64,000 nucleotides of DNA, taken from Xenorhabdus yunnanensis. GTDB taxonomy: Bacteria; Pseudomonadota; Gammaproteobacteria; Enterobacterales; Enterobacteriaceae. The notes beneath the pieces were generated by a model, which made no database searches, was not told where the DNA came from, and saw only the letters and a list, made by a program, of their open reading frames with translations. A program made the translations under genes and the position numbers. The stretch lies in contig NZ_JAQRFI010000016.1 of NCBI RefSeq assembly GCF_028598805.1, positions 1-64,000 on the forward strand, read 5' to 3'. Positions 18,384-27,480 of this stretch are shown in pieces. The first letter of the stretch is position 1, and each line of letters opens with the position of its first letter.

Positions 18384-19730
18384 GGCCTTACAGGCCATCA
18401 GTGAAGCGGCGCCCAGCTACGCTTATGCCGAGGTGGGAGTGATTGGCGGACTGGTACTGGACAATGATCGTTGGGATAGCGTGGTTCAGCGGCTGTCTGC
18501 CGACGATTTTTTCTTCCCGGCACACCGGATACTCTATCAGGCCATTACTGAACTGAGCGAAAAAACTGTCCGTTTGACCTGATCACCCTGACCGATAGGC
18601 TGACACAGCGGGGGCAAATAGACAGCGCTGGCGGTTTTGCCTATGTGGCAGAAGTGTGCAAAAACACGCCCAGCGCGGCCAATATTGACGAATATGCCCG
18701 CATTGTGGCCGAAAAAAGCCGGTTACGTCAGTTACTGGCACTGGGTAAATCCCTCAGCGCAGACGTTTTTCAGCCTAATATCCAGTCAGAAACCCTGATT
18801 GAGCAGGCAGAACATCAGCTGTTTAATCTGGCGGAAAAAGGTGCAGCCCGGCAACATCAGGCCGTGACCCTGCTGCAAGGGGCGGATGCCCTGATTGCCC
18901 ATCTGGAACGCATACAGGGCAGCAACGGCATCACCGGGACACCGACCGGTTTTCAGGCGCTGGATGACATGACCTGTGGCTTACAGGCGGGCGACCTCAT
19001 TCTGCTGGCTGCCCGTCCTTCCATGGGAAAAACTGCGCTGGCGCTGGCCTGTTGCCTCGGTGCAATTCGGCATCGGGACGATGCGGTGGTACAGATTTTC
19101 AGCCTGGAAATGCCAACGGCACAACTGATGCTGCGTCTGTCTGCGATGGAAGGCGGCGTGGCGTTAACCGCGCTGCGCAGCGGCCTGCTGGACGATGAAC
19201 AGTGGGGGCGCATTAGCCAGAGTCTGGAGCAGTTTGCCCAATGGGATCAGCGGCTGATTATCGATGATTGCAGCCATCAGACCCCGGCGTTATTGCGTGC
19301 CCGTGCCCGCCGTTATACCCGTCAGTACGGTAAACCTGCCCTGATTATGGTGGATTATCTCCAGCTGATGTGCGCCCCCGGACAGGAAAACCGCACGCAA
19401 GAAATCGCCGATATCTCCCGCAATCTGAAAGCGTTAGGCAAAGAGCTGGAATGCCCGATACTGGCGCTGTCACAGCTGAACCGACAAGTCGAAAACCGTA
19501 TCGATAAACGCCCCAATAATGGGGACTTGCGTGATTCCGGCTCGCTGGAGCAGGATGCTGATTTGATCCTGCACCTTTACCGCGATGAAGTCTATCACGA
19601 GGGAACCCCGGATAGCGGGGTTGCCGAAATAATTATTGGAAAGCAGCGTCAGGGACCGACAGGTACGGTGCGTGTGCGGTTTGAGGCGCAATATACGCGT
19701 TTTTCTGATTTCGATGGCAGCGGGAGGTAA
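18367..19730 (+). pseudogene. dnaB: Replicative DnaB-like helicase, frameshifted
   Basis: AGGAGG precedes the ATG. The first ~65 residues (GVIGGLVLDNDRWDSV, FFFPAHRILYQAI) are the DnaB N-terminal domain. The frame then ends at TGA (18580-18582). One base over, it continues as FDLITLTDRL and runs to 19730 with the RecA-like core: Walker A ARPSMGKTALAL, FSLEMPTAQLM, LIMVDYLQLM and RDSGSLEQDADLI. The shift falls at a run of six A (near 18561), where seven would restore the frame. It may be a real mutation, a base-calling error or polymerase/ribosome slippage. In this ICE family DnaB supports replication of the excised circle. The gene is 4 bp from parB. Confidence 0.85.
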
Positions 19731-19733
19731 AGG

Positions 19734-21326
19734 ATGGGACGCAATACACTGAATTTAGGCAATGCCTTGTTACAGCAGGGGCGACAGGCGGTGACCACTC
19801 TCAATGACAGCCCGCCGATGGCGGAAATGCCGATGGTACTGACGCTGGATCAACTTCGCCCGAATCCGGATAACCCCCGCACCAGCCGCAATCCCCGCTA
19901 TGACGATATCAAAGCCTCGATAAAAGCGCGCGGGCTGGATACGGTGCCGAAAATCACACGTGATCCGGACGGTGACGAGGTTTATATCTTCAGTGATGGC
20001 GGGAATACGCGCTATCAAATTCTGTCCGAGTTGTGGCAGGAAACCGGGGAGGAACGTTTTTATCGTGTGCATTGCCTGTTTAAGCCATGGCCGGGGCGCC
20101 TACAGTGTGTTATCGGGCACTTAGCTGAAAATGAACTGCGGGGCGATCTCAGTTTTATTGAAAAAGCATTAGGGATCTGCAAGGCAAGAGCGATTTATGA
20201 AGCGCAGAAACAGAAAAAAATCAGCCTGCGTGAGTTGTCTGCGCTGCTCAGTGAAGCCGGTTTTCCTGTCAGTGCCAGCCATATCAGCCGGATGGAAGAT
20301 ACCGTGCAGTACCTGTATCCGTGGATGCCTAATCTGCTGGAATCCGGGCTGGGAACACCACAGATACGTCCTTTATTGGTGTTGCGTCAGAATGCGGATA
20401 CAGTCTGGCAGCAACATATCTTCAGTATAAACCCGGAACCAACCGTAATCTTTGATGAGGTTTTTGGTCTCTGTTGCCATAAGTTTGATGCACTGGAAAA
20501 CTGGTCACCGGAGATGTTCCTCGATGAACTGATTGGCGACTTATTGCAGGCATTGTCGCACCCGCAGCTGAATTATGACCGCTGGGTACTGGAATTAGAT
20601 CCGAAGGAAAGTAACCGCCGACAACTCTTTGGTGAACAGGCCGCTACGTTTGATCCGGTGCCGGTGCCGGAAGAGCCTGAGACGAATAAAGCGGATCGGG
20701 TTCGAGTGCCAGATAGGGAATCGAACCTGCGAATAATGGCTCAACCTGACACGGGTACGGTGCAGATACCGGAGGCAACCCGTTTTCCGGCCGATAAGGT
20801 ACAAACACCTGCGACATCTCCCCGAAAAAATCCGGTGATCCCACCTTATCAGCCGGATTGTGCTGATAACCCGCCTGAAACAGTGATACCTGTTCCTGAA
20901 ACCGAATGTCTGCACTTTGCCCGAACCGGGCTGGAGCCGGTCAGTTCCATCTGGGATATTTCGCCGATGCAGGACGATATCGAGCATCTGCAAAACATGG
21001 CCTTTCGGCTGGCGTTTGAACTGGCGGAAGTGATGGGCTGCGACGGCGATTTGCTGCCCGTATCGGATGCGGGAGCGGTGGGATTTTGCCTGATTGACGG
21101 GCAGGATGCTCATCCTTTTTCGTCTTTATTGCACTCCCTGACCGGAGAAATTGCTAATGATGGCAATGAACTGACATTGACAGCTGTTTTGCTGGGGACG
21201 GCCGGACGGGAAGAAGTGCCTTTACTGGACGACACCCAGACCGTGAAGTTCTTACGCCTCATTCGGGTTATCCGTCGTCTGCGTGAGCTTCAGCGTGGGG
21301 TCGCACCGGAGATGTTAACGATGTAG
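19734..21326 (+). CDS. ParB-family partition protein of the ICE
   Basis: This 530-aa protein starts MGRNTLNLGNALLQQG, with GGGAGGTAAAGG upstream. A ParB/Srx N-terminal domain spans about residues 35-130 (LRPNPDNPRTS, SDGGNTRYQILSEL, LAENELRGDLSFIEKA). A helix-turn-helix follows (SLRELSALLSEAGFPVSASH). The C-terminal half is Pro-rich and probably flexible, then a helical segment ends the protein. It is longer than chromosomal ParB and matches the ICE-specific class. It lies directly downstream of dnaB and presumably acts with the ParA-like protein at 17104. Confidence 0.88.
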   Translation: MGRNTLNLGNALLQQGRQAVTTLNDSPPMAEMPMVLTLDQLRPNPDNPRTSRNPRYDDIKASIKARGLDTVPKITRDPDGDEVYIFSDGGNTRYQILSELWQETGEERFYRVHCLFKPWPGRLQCVIGHLAENELRGDLSFIEKALGICKARAIYEAQKQKKISLRELSALLSEAGFPVSASHISRMEDTVQYLYPWMPNLLESGLGTPQIRPLLVLRQNADTVWQQHIFSINPEPTVIFDEVFGLCCHKFDALENWSPEMFLDELIGDLLQALSHPQLNYDRWVLELDPKESNRRQLFGEQAATFDPVPVPEEPETNKADRVRVPDRESNLRIMAQPDTGTVQIPEATRFPADKVQTPATSPRKNPVIPPYQPDCADNPPETVIPVPETECLHFARTGLEPVSSIWDISPMQDDIEHLQNMAFRLAFELAEVMGCDGDLLPVSDAGAVGFCLIDGQDAHPFSSLLHSLTGEIANDGNELTLTAVLLGTAGREEVPLLDDTQTVKFLRLIRVIRRLRELQRGVAPEMLTM

Positions 21327-21406
21327 CGATATCGGTACGGAGTGCCTGCTTTTCAGTGTGTTGTTCATTCATTGTGTTTTGACTGGCCTGATAGTGGAGG
21401 AAGTGT

Positions 21407-21982
21407 ATGAATCATTTATCGCAAGCAACCAACAGTCTGTTGTTGCAGTTGGTGATGGATTTGAAAAACGGCTATATCCGCCGTTGCGAGGCACTGGGGC
21501 TGGCACCCTCGGAGATGCTGATGTTACAGAGCCTGACAATTGAAGATCTGCATTATCTGGGCAACAGCCCGGTGTCGGTGCTGACCATCCAGATCCATCA
21601 CAGTAATCTGGTGCGCATCTTACATCAGGCGCGGATTGAGCAGCAGCGGTTGCAGCGCATTGACCGGGCACTGGAATTAGGCGGTTCTATTGAACTGATG
21701 CGGTATTTTTTCGGCTTGTCCAGTCTGGAAATCGCCGCCCGCCGACGTATTTCCGGGGTGACCGTAAAACCGGGACGCAATTCGCCCCTGACAGAAGAGG
21801 AAAATCGTGAGTTGTGGCAACGCTGGCAGGCCGCGGCGATTGTCGATGTGGACAGCGCCGAAGGACTGGATATGATGCTGGAGATGGCCGCGCATCATCA
21901 ACTCTCGCTGACGGCCGTCTGGCATGCGGTGAAAGACTGGCCGCACAACGAAGCGTCTGAATCTGTCAAAAAACAGGCCTGA
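21407..21982 (+). CDS. DUF2857 family ICE protein
   Basis: This 191-aa protein starts MNHLSQATNSLLLQLVMDLK after GGAGGAAGTGT. The family (DUF2857) is found in SPI-7/PAPI-type ICEs downstream of parB. The visible features are helices and a possible helix-turn-helix (SSLEIAARRRISGVTVKPGR), which suggests DNA binding or regulation, but no function is established. It is cytoplasmic. Confidence 0.8.
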   Translation: MNHLSQATNSLLLQLVMDLKNGYIRRCEALGLAPSEMLMLQSLTIEDLHYLGNSPVSVLTIQIHHSNLVRILHQARIEQQRLQRIDRALELGGSIELMRYFFGLSSLEIAARRRISGVTVKPGRNSPLTEEENRELWQRWQAAAIVDVDSAEGLDMMLEMAAHHQLSLTAVWHAVKDWPHNEASESVKKQA

Positions 21983-22017
21983 AAGCCTTCAATGAAAAAT
22001 AAACAGAAAAGGAAACG

Positions 22018-22268
22018 ATGTCAGGAAAATTAACGGAAATGATGCCCGGCTTGCATGTCCCTGCAACGACACCGCTGTCACTGCGTCGCAAGGCGCAGCA
22101 TCAGGTGCGGTGTTATCAGCGGGGCGAGCGCAATTACGTCCGGCTGAAAGAAAGAGGCACCGGGTATCTGAAAATCAATGTGGGGTTTGGCGGTTGTTAA
22201 GCCGGGATGACGGACAATCGTGGGAGCTGATGCTCCATGAACGTTACAACAATGAAATTCGTAAATAG
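22018..22268 (+). pseudogene. Small ICE protein, frameshifted
   Basis: AAAAGGAAACG precedes the ATG. The first frame reads MSGKLTEMMPGLHVPATTPL and ends at 22200. Another frame carries a coherent C-terminus (RLLSRDDGQSWELMLHERYN) from about 22191 to the stop at 22268. Joined, they give a protein of about 85 residues that I cannot assign. The break lies in the run GGGGTTTGGCGG. It is one of several lesions in the ICE replication region. Confidence 0.6.
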
Positions 22269-22376
22269 TCAGTATTGAAGTGGTGTCATTCTGCATCTTG
22301 TTCAAGGCAACAGGATGCAGCCCTGACATTATTTTTACCGATTAAATTGAAAGGCAAAGGCCGGAGATACGGGATC

Positions 22377-23600
22377 ATGATAAACCTGTCAGCAGACAGC
22401 ATAATTGCTCATACCATCGCCAAGATGAAAATACGTCTGGAACAACATTCAGACGATGACGTTTCACAACTGCGCAGTGGTCTGCTGTTTATGGGTAACA
22501 TTCAGGATGCCTATCCCCGCCGCCTGTTACTGGATGACCGCCTGTCGCCGCTGGATAAAACGGGCTGGATGATGATCAGGTTGTATGCACAGCAAAATGA
22601 AGGTGCGGTTTTTCCCAGCTATGACGAATTGCAGGGACTGCTGGCTTCCCCCTATAAAGGCAAGGCATCACGTGAAACCGTCAGCCGGGTGTTGCTGATG
22701 CTGCGAATCACCGGCTGGCTGAGTTTATGCAAGCGTATCCGCGATGAGCACGGGCGGGTGCGGAGCAATATCTATGCGCAACACGATGAGCCGCTGACCT
22801 GCCGTGATGCCGAAATTCTCGATCCTCACTGGCTGGATACCGTGGTGGAAGCCTGTTGCAGCAAAAACCGCACTATCAGCCAGACGGCCCGGGATGTCCT
22901 GACTGACATCAAAGAAGATCCGCTGATGCGTCATCGCCACAGTCATATCCGTTTGCTGGAAGAGAGGCTGAATGCGGTGCAAACACCGCAGCAAAGAGTG
23001 ATGCGTCAGTCGCTTCAACAAGGAAAACATCAAACCGAACTCAGGGAAATCAAGCTGGGTTCGGAAACCGAACTGAGTCAGTCAAAGGGGCAGACTGAGC
23101 TGAATTCGGTATCCGAACTCAGTCTGAAATCAACGCCTTATAGTGATTCAGCTAAACCGAACCGTTATGTACGTTCTTTTACACAGAATGTGAATAAAAA
23201 AACATACGTAGATCTGCAATCCGCTGTTTTTCTACCGGAAGGGCTGTGTCGACAACTGGAGCCGGAAGATGTGACGATGCTGAACAGCCAGTTGCAGGCG
23301 CTGCCCGCTGAACAGGCGCAGACCGTGTTGAGTTGTCTGGACAAAGCGTTATGGGCCGGAAAAATTGGCAATCCGGTCGGCTGGCTGCTGACGATGATGA
23401 AACGGGCACGGGACGGGAAATTATACGGGCAGGCTGAAACTGCGGCTACCACGCCTGCTGCTGCAAAGACATCTGTTGAATTCACTCAACCTGTTGAGCG
23501 GCCTGTATCACCTTCCTCGCAAGCCCATGTGCGCAGTGTCGTGAAAGACATCCGTCAGCGACTGACCATGGCGAAATACCGTCATGATAATATTGATTAA
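22377..23600 (+). CDS. STY4528-family pathogenicity-island replication protein
   Basis: This 407-aa protein starts MINLSADSIIAHTIAKMKIR. I reject the upstream in-frame TTG because GGAGATACGGG lies just before this ATG. The N-terminal region has a winged-helix signature (SYDELQGLLASPY, RETVSRVLLMLRITGWLSLC) like plasmid or ICE replication initiators. The middle is Gln/Ser/Glu-rich and low in complexity, and the C-terminus has conserved helices (LQALPAEQAQTVLSCLDKAL, GNPVGWLLTMMKRAR). The family is named after the SPI-7 gene. Three 108-bp repeats follow it directly. Confidence 0.82.
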   Translation: MINLSADSIIAHTIAKMKIRLEQHSDDDVSQLRSGLLFMGNIQDAYPRRLLLDDRLSPLDKTGWMMIRLYAQQNEGAVFPSYDELQGLLASPYKGKASRETVSRVLLMLRITGWLSLCKRIRDEHGRVRSNIYAQHDEPLTCRDAEILDPHWLDTVVEACCSKNRTISQTARDVLTDIKEDPLMRHRHSHIRLLEERLNAVQTPQQRVMRQSLQQGKHQTELREIKLGSETELSQSKGQTELNSVSELSLKSTPYSDSAKPNRYVRSFTQNVNKKTYVDLQSAVFLPEGLCRQLEPEDVTMLNSQLQALPAEQAQTVLSCLDKALWAGKIGNPVGWLLTMMKRARDGKLYGQAETAATTPAAAKTSVEFTQPVERPVSPSSQAHVRSVVKDIRQRLTMAKYRHDNID

Positions 23601-23612
23601 AAAGAAAACGAC

Positions 23613-23850
23613 TGTGCCCGTGGCACACGAGATTAAAAAACAGACTGTTTTAACCCGCGTAATGAAGATGGAAAATCCTGCTGTGTTGTCTGAATCAATA
23701 GCGGTTGAAAATCATACAAGTGTGCCCGTGGCACACAAGATTAAAAAATAAACTGTTTTGACCCGTGTAACGAAGACGGAAAACCCTATTGTATCGTCTG
23801 AGTCAATGATGATTAAAAATCATACGGTTGTGCCCATGGCACACAAGACT
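23613..23850 (+). repeat. Three 108-bp direct repeats with TGTGCC-N3-GGCACA palindromes
   Basis: The palindrome TGTGCCcgtGGCACA recurs at 23613, 23721 and 23829 (third copy with CAT centre), exactly 108 bp apart. The flanking sequence is repeated too (ATTAAAAAA, ACTGTTTTAACCCG, ATGAAGATGGAAAA and so on); the third unit is cut short. In one frame the unit reads as 36 codons. Differences between copies fall often at third positions, but the second unit has an in-frame TAA. It may be a partition/replication site array or a decayed repeat-encoding gene. Confidence 0.75.
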
Positions 23851-23985
23851 AAAAAATCATCATTTCTGACAATAAATAACATCCTTCAATCTTCTCTTTT
23901 TCGATAACTGGTTATTCATTGAGCCACCGCCTGTTTTGCCCTGATAGTTTGACTGACTTATCAAGGCTAAACAGGAGTTTTGTGT

Positions 23986-24699
23986 ATGTCTGATGCAGAA
24001 GAAAAAACCGCATCTCAGCCGCGTTTACGCGCCGGTGTTTTAACATCTTCGTTAACGATTGAATTACATACCCACTATGCCATTCGATTATGGGCAGGGC
24101 GTCGACGGGAAGACATCAGCGAGTCGCATAAGATTACGGAGATCCTGGGGATGCCGCAGGTGATTAGACGGGCGGCCAACATCAGTGTGGATTCCGCAGC
24201 GGATAATCCGTATGCCGATGCCTGGCTGGTGAAACTGGAGCAGAAGCTGGAAGCTGCGTCCACCAATCTCCAACAGAGTCTTGCCACCTTGCAGGATATT
24301 CTGAATGCTGTACCAAAGCAGATCACCTTATCCGCTGTTTCTTCTGTCGAACCACTGAATATCGGGGTTTACAGTCACTCTCCGTTAGGCTATCGCTGTG
24401 TCTGGCTGCTGGTCGGTTATGACCAGCTGGCGATGAAAACGTTTCAGGCTTTTCATTATGGGCTGATTTCACGTGCAGAGCGGGATGCCTTTCTGCACAA
24501 CGGCAGCCGTGTCATTCGCCAGATTTACGGTCTTGTGCGCTCTTACCATTCACTGGCGGTCACCCGACAGGATATTGCTGAGAAAACCCCGATAGGGCTT
24601 GACGCCATTAAACTGCTGGGTGAACCGCATCCCGATATTTTGTCAGGCAAGCAGAGTTCAGCGTTTTCCTCCCCATTACGTTCCACAGAACAAGGTTAA
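23986..24699 (+). CDS. PFL_4669 family ICE protein (TIGR03761)
   Basis: This 237-aa protein starts MSDAEEKTASQPRLRAGVLT, with ACAGGAG upstream of the ATG at 23986. Conserved pieces include LTIELHTHYAIRLWAGRR in the N-terminal part and PLGYRCVWLLVGYDQLAMKT in the C-terminal part. The family is confined to this ICE class and lies between the replication genes and topB. Its function is unknown. No signal peptide or membrane segment is evident. Confidence 0.85.
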   Translation: MSDAEEKTASQPRLRAGVLTSSLTIELHTHYAIRLWAGRRREDISESHKITEILGMPQVIRRAANISVDSAADNPYADAWLVKLEQKLEAASTNLQQSLATLQDILNAVPKQITLSAVSSVEPLNIGVYSHSPLGYRCVWLLVGYDQLAMKTFQAFHYGLISRAERDAFLHNGSRVIRQIYGLVRSYHSLAVTRQDIAEKTPIGLDAIKLLGEPHPDILSGKQSSAFSSPLRSTEQG

Positions 24700-24712
24700 T
24701 GGAGGTGGAAAG

Positions 24713-25813
24713 ATGCAGCTTTATTTATGTGAAAAGCCCTCTCAGGCCAAAGACATTGCCAACGTTCTGGGCGTAAAACAACGTGGGCAGGGATTTCTCT
24801 TTGGTGTCGGTATCACGGTGACCTGGGCCATCGGGCATTTGCTGGAAGTGGCCGCCCCCGAACATTATGGTGAGCAGTTTGGTCCGCCGTGGCGGCTGGA
24901 GGTGCTGCCGGTGCTGCCCGTGCAGTGGCAGTGGTCGGTGAAGGAAGCGACAGCGGGACAGTTTGCCGTCATCGAACAACTGTTGAAACAGGCGGAGGAA
25001 GTGATTATCGCCACCGATGCCGACCGTGAAGGGGAAATCATCGCTCGTGAGTTGCTGGAATATTGCCGTTTCACTGGTTCGGTCAGGCGGTTGTGGTTGT
25101 CGGTATTGGATGAAACCAGTATCCGGCAGGCACTGGCGTCAATTTTGCCGGGTGAGCAGACGGAAGCACTCTATCAGGCAGGGCTGGGGCGGGCACGCGC
25201 CGATTGGTTAACGGGTATCAATCTGACCCGTTTGTATACCCTGAAAGCCCAGACGCTAGGGTTCGGGGACGTGTTATCCATCGGTCGGGTACAGACCCCG
25301 GCGCTGGCTCTGGTGGTGAACCGAGATAAAGAAATCAGTCACTTTGTGCCGAAACATTACTGGCAGGTGATGGTGAAGCTGGAAAAAGACAACACCCACT
25401 TTCAGGCGAAATGGCTGCCCGCCGCGGAGGAGGGCGATGCCGAAAACCGCTGTCTCCGGGAGGCTGTGGCGCAGGCAGTACAACAACGTTGTCAGCAGGC
25501 AATGCAAGCCACGGTGATGGCGGTCAGCAAAAAACGGGAGAAAACCCCGCCACCACTTTGCTTTGATTTGGGGACATTGCAGCAGACGGCTTCCCGTCTC
25601 TGAGGCATGGGGGCGAGTCAGGTGCTGACGATTGCCCAGTCCTTGTATGAAACCCATAAAGCCACGACTTACCCACGCATGGATTGCGGATATCTGCCCG
25701 TGTCCATGCAGGCTGATATTCCGGTGGTGCTTACAGCACTGGTGCGAACCGATCCGGCGATGGCCGATATTATCAGCCAGCTGGACGAACAACTGGTTTC
25801 CCGCGTCTGGAAT
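24713..25813 (+). pseudogene. topB: topB, 5' part: DNA topoisomerase III, interrupted
   Basis: GGAGGTGG precedes the ATG. The sequence MQLYLCEKPSQAKDIANVLG is the TOPRIM start of a type IA topoisomerase. ATDADREGEIIARELL gives the acidic metal-binding residues, and LSIGRVQTPALALVV is the conserved core. At 25601-25603 a TGA replaces the Trp codon expected in SRLWGMGASQV, and the same frame continues after it. At 25813 the gene is broken by the 19-kb element. YPRMDCGYLP, where family members have the active-site Tyr motif (YPRTDC/YPRSD), lies just before the break. The 3' part resumes at 44844. Confidence 0.9.
25798..25813. other. Left attachment repeat of the topB element
   Basis: TTCCCGCGTCTGGAAT; it differs by one base (C/T at position 7) from the right copy at 44843-44858. 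It is part of the topB coding sequence. Confidence 0.85.
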
Positions 25814-25815
25814 TA

Positions 25816-26083
25816 AAGATAATTATAACTGATTGAATATAATAAGTATATTTTCATGTTTTCCTTTTGTGCCTCTTTTAGTGCCCCTATATTCTTTCAC
25901 TTGCTTTAGTTCATGTATCTGACTGATTTTACTTATTTATATTACTTATTGTGTGCTTTTTCATCATTTTAAAGCAAAAAAGCCGTGAGGGTTAAAAATG
26001 GTCAAATTGGGCAGCCATTTTACGCTCAGGGCTTGATATAAAAAATTCTCATTTTTACGACGTCGATCACAAATTGAAGCGGG
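25816..26083. other. AT-rich left end of the topB element
   Basis: No coding sequence is evident. It holds short T-rich stretches with CTTTTAGTGCCCCTATATT-like sequence, and probably integrase arm-binding sites and a terminator for the Ner-like gene. I cannot define them more closely. Confidence 0.4.
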
Positions 26084-26350
26084 TTATTCCTGTGGTTTAT
26101 TGCGAGCCTTACGCTCAACTAATCGACCATAACTATCAAAATAACGACTAGGCCAGATCTCTGAAGGGTGGATACCGAGATAATTTGCGATAATCCATTC
26201 GCCTTTAGGCCACTGCCTGCTGAGTGCGTTTGCTAATGTTGATGAACTGAGTCCCGTCTTACGGGAGAGCGCTGCTAAGGTTGTACCGCGTTTACGTAAT
26301 GCTGCGATGATATCGGCCTGATGCCAGTCATTTTTAACGTTGTTAGTCAT
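26084..26350 (-). CDS. Ner-like (Nlp/SfsB) DNA-binding regulator
   Basis: This 88-aa protein starts MTNNVKNDWHQADIIAALRK. GGAAGGGG lies eight bases before this ATG, and the paralogue at 52801 aligns at the same start, so the longer frame from 26368 is rejected. The helix-turn-helix is RGTTLAALSRKTGLSSSTLA, followed by WPKGEWIIANYLGIHPSEIW, typical of the Mu Ner family. These proteins repress early or transposition genes in phages and mobile elements. A structured leader precedes it (26351-26540), and a recombinase gene lies upstream on the same strand. Confidence 0.88.
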   Translation of the reverse strand: MTNNVKNDWHQADIIAALRKRGTTLAALSRKTGLSSSTLANALSRQWPKGEWIIANYLGIHPSEIWPSRYFDSYGRLVERKARNKPQE

Positions 26351-26540
26351 TCCTGCTACCCCTTCCATTAATTAATATTGATGGTGGCGATCCAGACAGG
26401 GTTAGCACTACTGGGAGCTATCTTCCAGCGAGGCCGAAGCCTCCCCCGCCTGAACCGCCATTGAAAGGGCGAGCGCAGACACACTGGTAGAAACTTCCTA
26501 CCAGTGGATAGCTCTTTGCAAGGGTGCTAATCCTTGACCA
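26351..26540 (-). ncRNA. C4-antisense-RNA-like structured leader, copy 1
   Basis: Read on the minus strand, this leader matches the one at 52621-52800. Outer helix: TTAGCAC/GTGCTAA. Second helix: GAGCTATC/GATAGCTC. Hairpin: CACTGGTAG/CTACCAGTG. A CGCC-CTTTCAAT-GGCG stem-loop and a GAGGC-TTCG-GCCTC hairpin follow. The outer two helices differ from the other copy by compensatory changes, while the loops and centre are identical. Loop CCCTTTC could pair with GAAGGGG before the Ner ATG. The layout recalls the C4 RNA of phages P1/P7; that identity is from memory and not verified. Confidence 0.75.
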
Positions 26541-26610
26541 CTAGATTTTGCTAATGGCGGGAATACTTTAACTGATTGTTTTATCGGACTCAATAACTAA
26601 ACGACTAAGT

Positions 26611-27480
26611 TTAACGGCTATAAACCCGCTCTACATAACGCCCGCGACCATCACCGTGCCCCAAATCCATTGAAACCAGTGCCCTTGCCTCCTGACGACT
26701 AAAACCATTCTGTTGGTAATAATTCAGTGCATCCTGCGCCCATGCATAGCGTAAACTATGGGGAGAATGGCAGCCTGTTAAACCAATCTTTGTGGTATGT
26801 GTCCGCCAGTAGTTCATGGCCTGCTTGAGATCGGGTTTATCAATCAGCCTGCCGCCACGTTGTTCTGCAATAGTAATGGCCTGTTCGACAGCCTCTTTTA
26901 CCGCTGCGATATCCAGTACACGGGTTTGTCTTGCCCGGCCGCCTTTTGTACCGAAAACAACATGCAGTTTTGGCTCTGGTTGCTCTAACTGTTTGCGCCA
27001 GCTTTTCAATGAAGCACTGCATTGCACCGCTTCCTGAGAACATAACCCCAACAATCGGGCAAGTGTCAGTGTGACGGCAAATCCGGCATCACGTTCACGT
27101 GCCTTCTGATAAACAACCTGAAACGTGGCATCAGGGATCGCTTGTTTTGTTCCGGCGCGGCTGGTTCCACTTAATCCCAATGCCTGATTGCTTAAACGCG
27201 GCGAGGTTTCCAGCTTCTCCCGACCTGCCATGCGAAAGATATTACGCAGTGCGGACATTTCATTTTGCACCGTTCGCTTGGCGATCCCCTGAGACAAACG
27301 GGCATCAACATACTGTTCCACATGCTTGGCTTTCAAATTCTTAAGGCTTTTGACCTGAATATTCAGGCTCAATAACAACACGCCTAAACGTTCGGCGATC
27401 TGAATGCGATCATGGCAAGTTTTATGACTGCCGCCGCCTTGTCGGGCAAAAAATTTTAATTCCTTAATCAATCGACTCAT
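26611..27480 (-). CDS. Tyrosine recombinase, Integrase_1-like
   Basis: This 289-aa protein starts MSRLIKELKFFARQGGGSHK after GGGAGAAGC. The start at 27480 is preferred over a longer frame from 27534. The N-terminal SAM-like domain (DRIQIAERLGVLLLSL, KNLKAKHVEQYVDARL) is followed by a catalytic domain with HSPHSLRYAWAQ (His-x-x-Arg), DLGHGDGRGRYVERVY (His and likely Tyr nucleophile) and FGTKGGRARQT. The usual first Arg after the GL turn is not obvious (LLGLCSQEAVQ), so activity is uncertain. It is unrelated to the two P4-type integrases and may belong to an older element at the left end, with the Ner-like gene. Confidence 0.82.
   Translation of the reverse strand: MSRLIKELKFFARQGGGSHKTCHDRIQIAERLGVLLLSLNIQVKSLKNLKAKHVEQYVDARLSQGIAKRTVQNEMSALRNIFRMAGREKLETSPRLSNQALGLSGTSRAGTKQAIPDATFQVVYQKARERDAGFAVTLTLARLLGLCSQEAVQCSASLKSWRKQLEQPEPKLHVVFGTKGGRARQTRVLDIAAVKEAVEQAITIAEQRGGRLIDKPDLKQAMNYWRTHTTKIGLTGCHSPHSLRYAWAQDALNYYQQNGFSRQEARALVSMDLGHGDGRGRYVERVYSR

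Noticed and set aside
20595-21113. 172-aa minus-strand frame inside parB
   Set aside because: Arg/His-rich translation typical of an antisense shadow; parB is well supported on the other strand.
23601-23985. Intact small gene formed by the 108-bp repeats
   Set aside because: An in-frame TAA in the second unit and lack of a ribosome-binding site argue against a working gene; kept as a repeat array.
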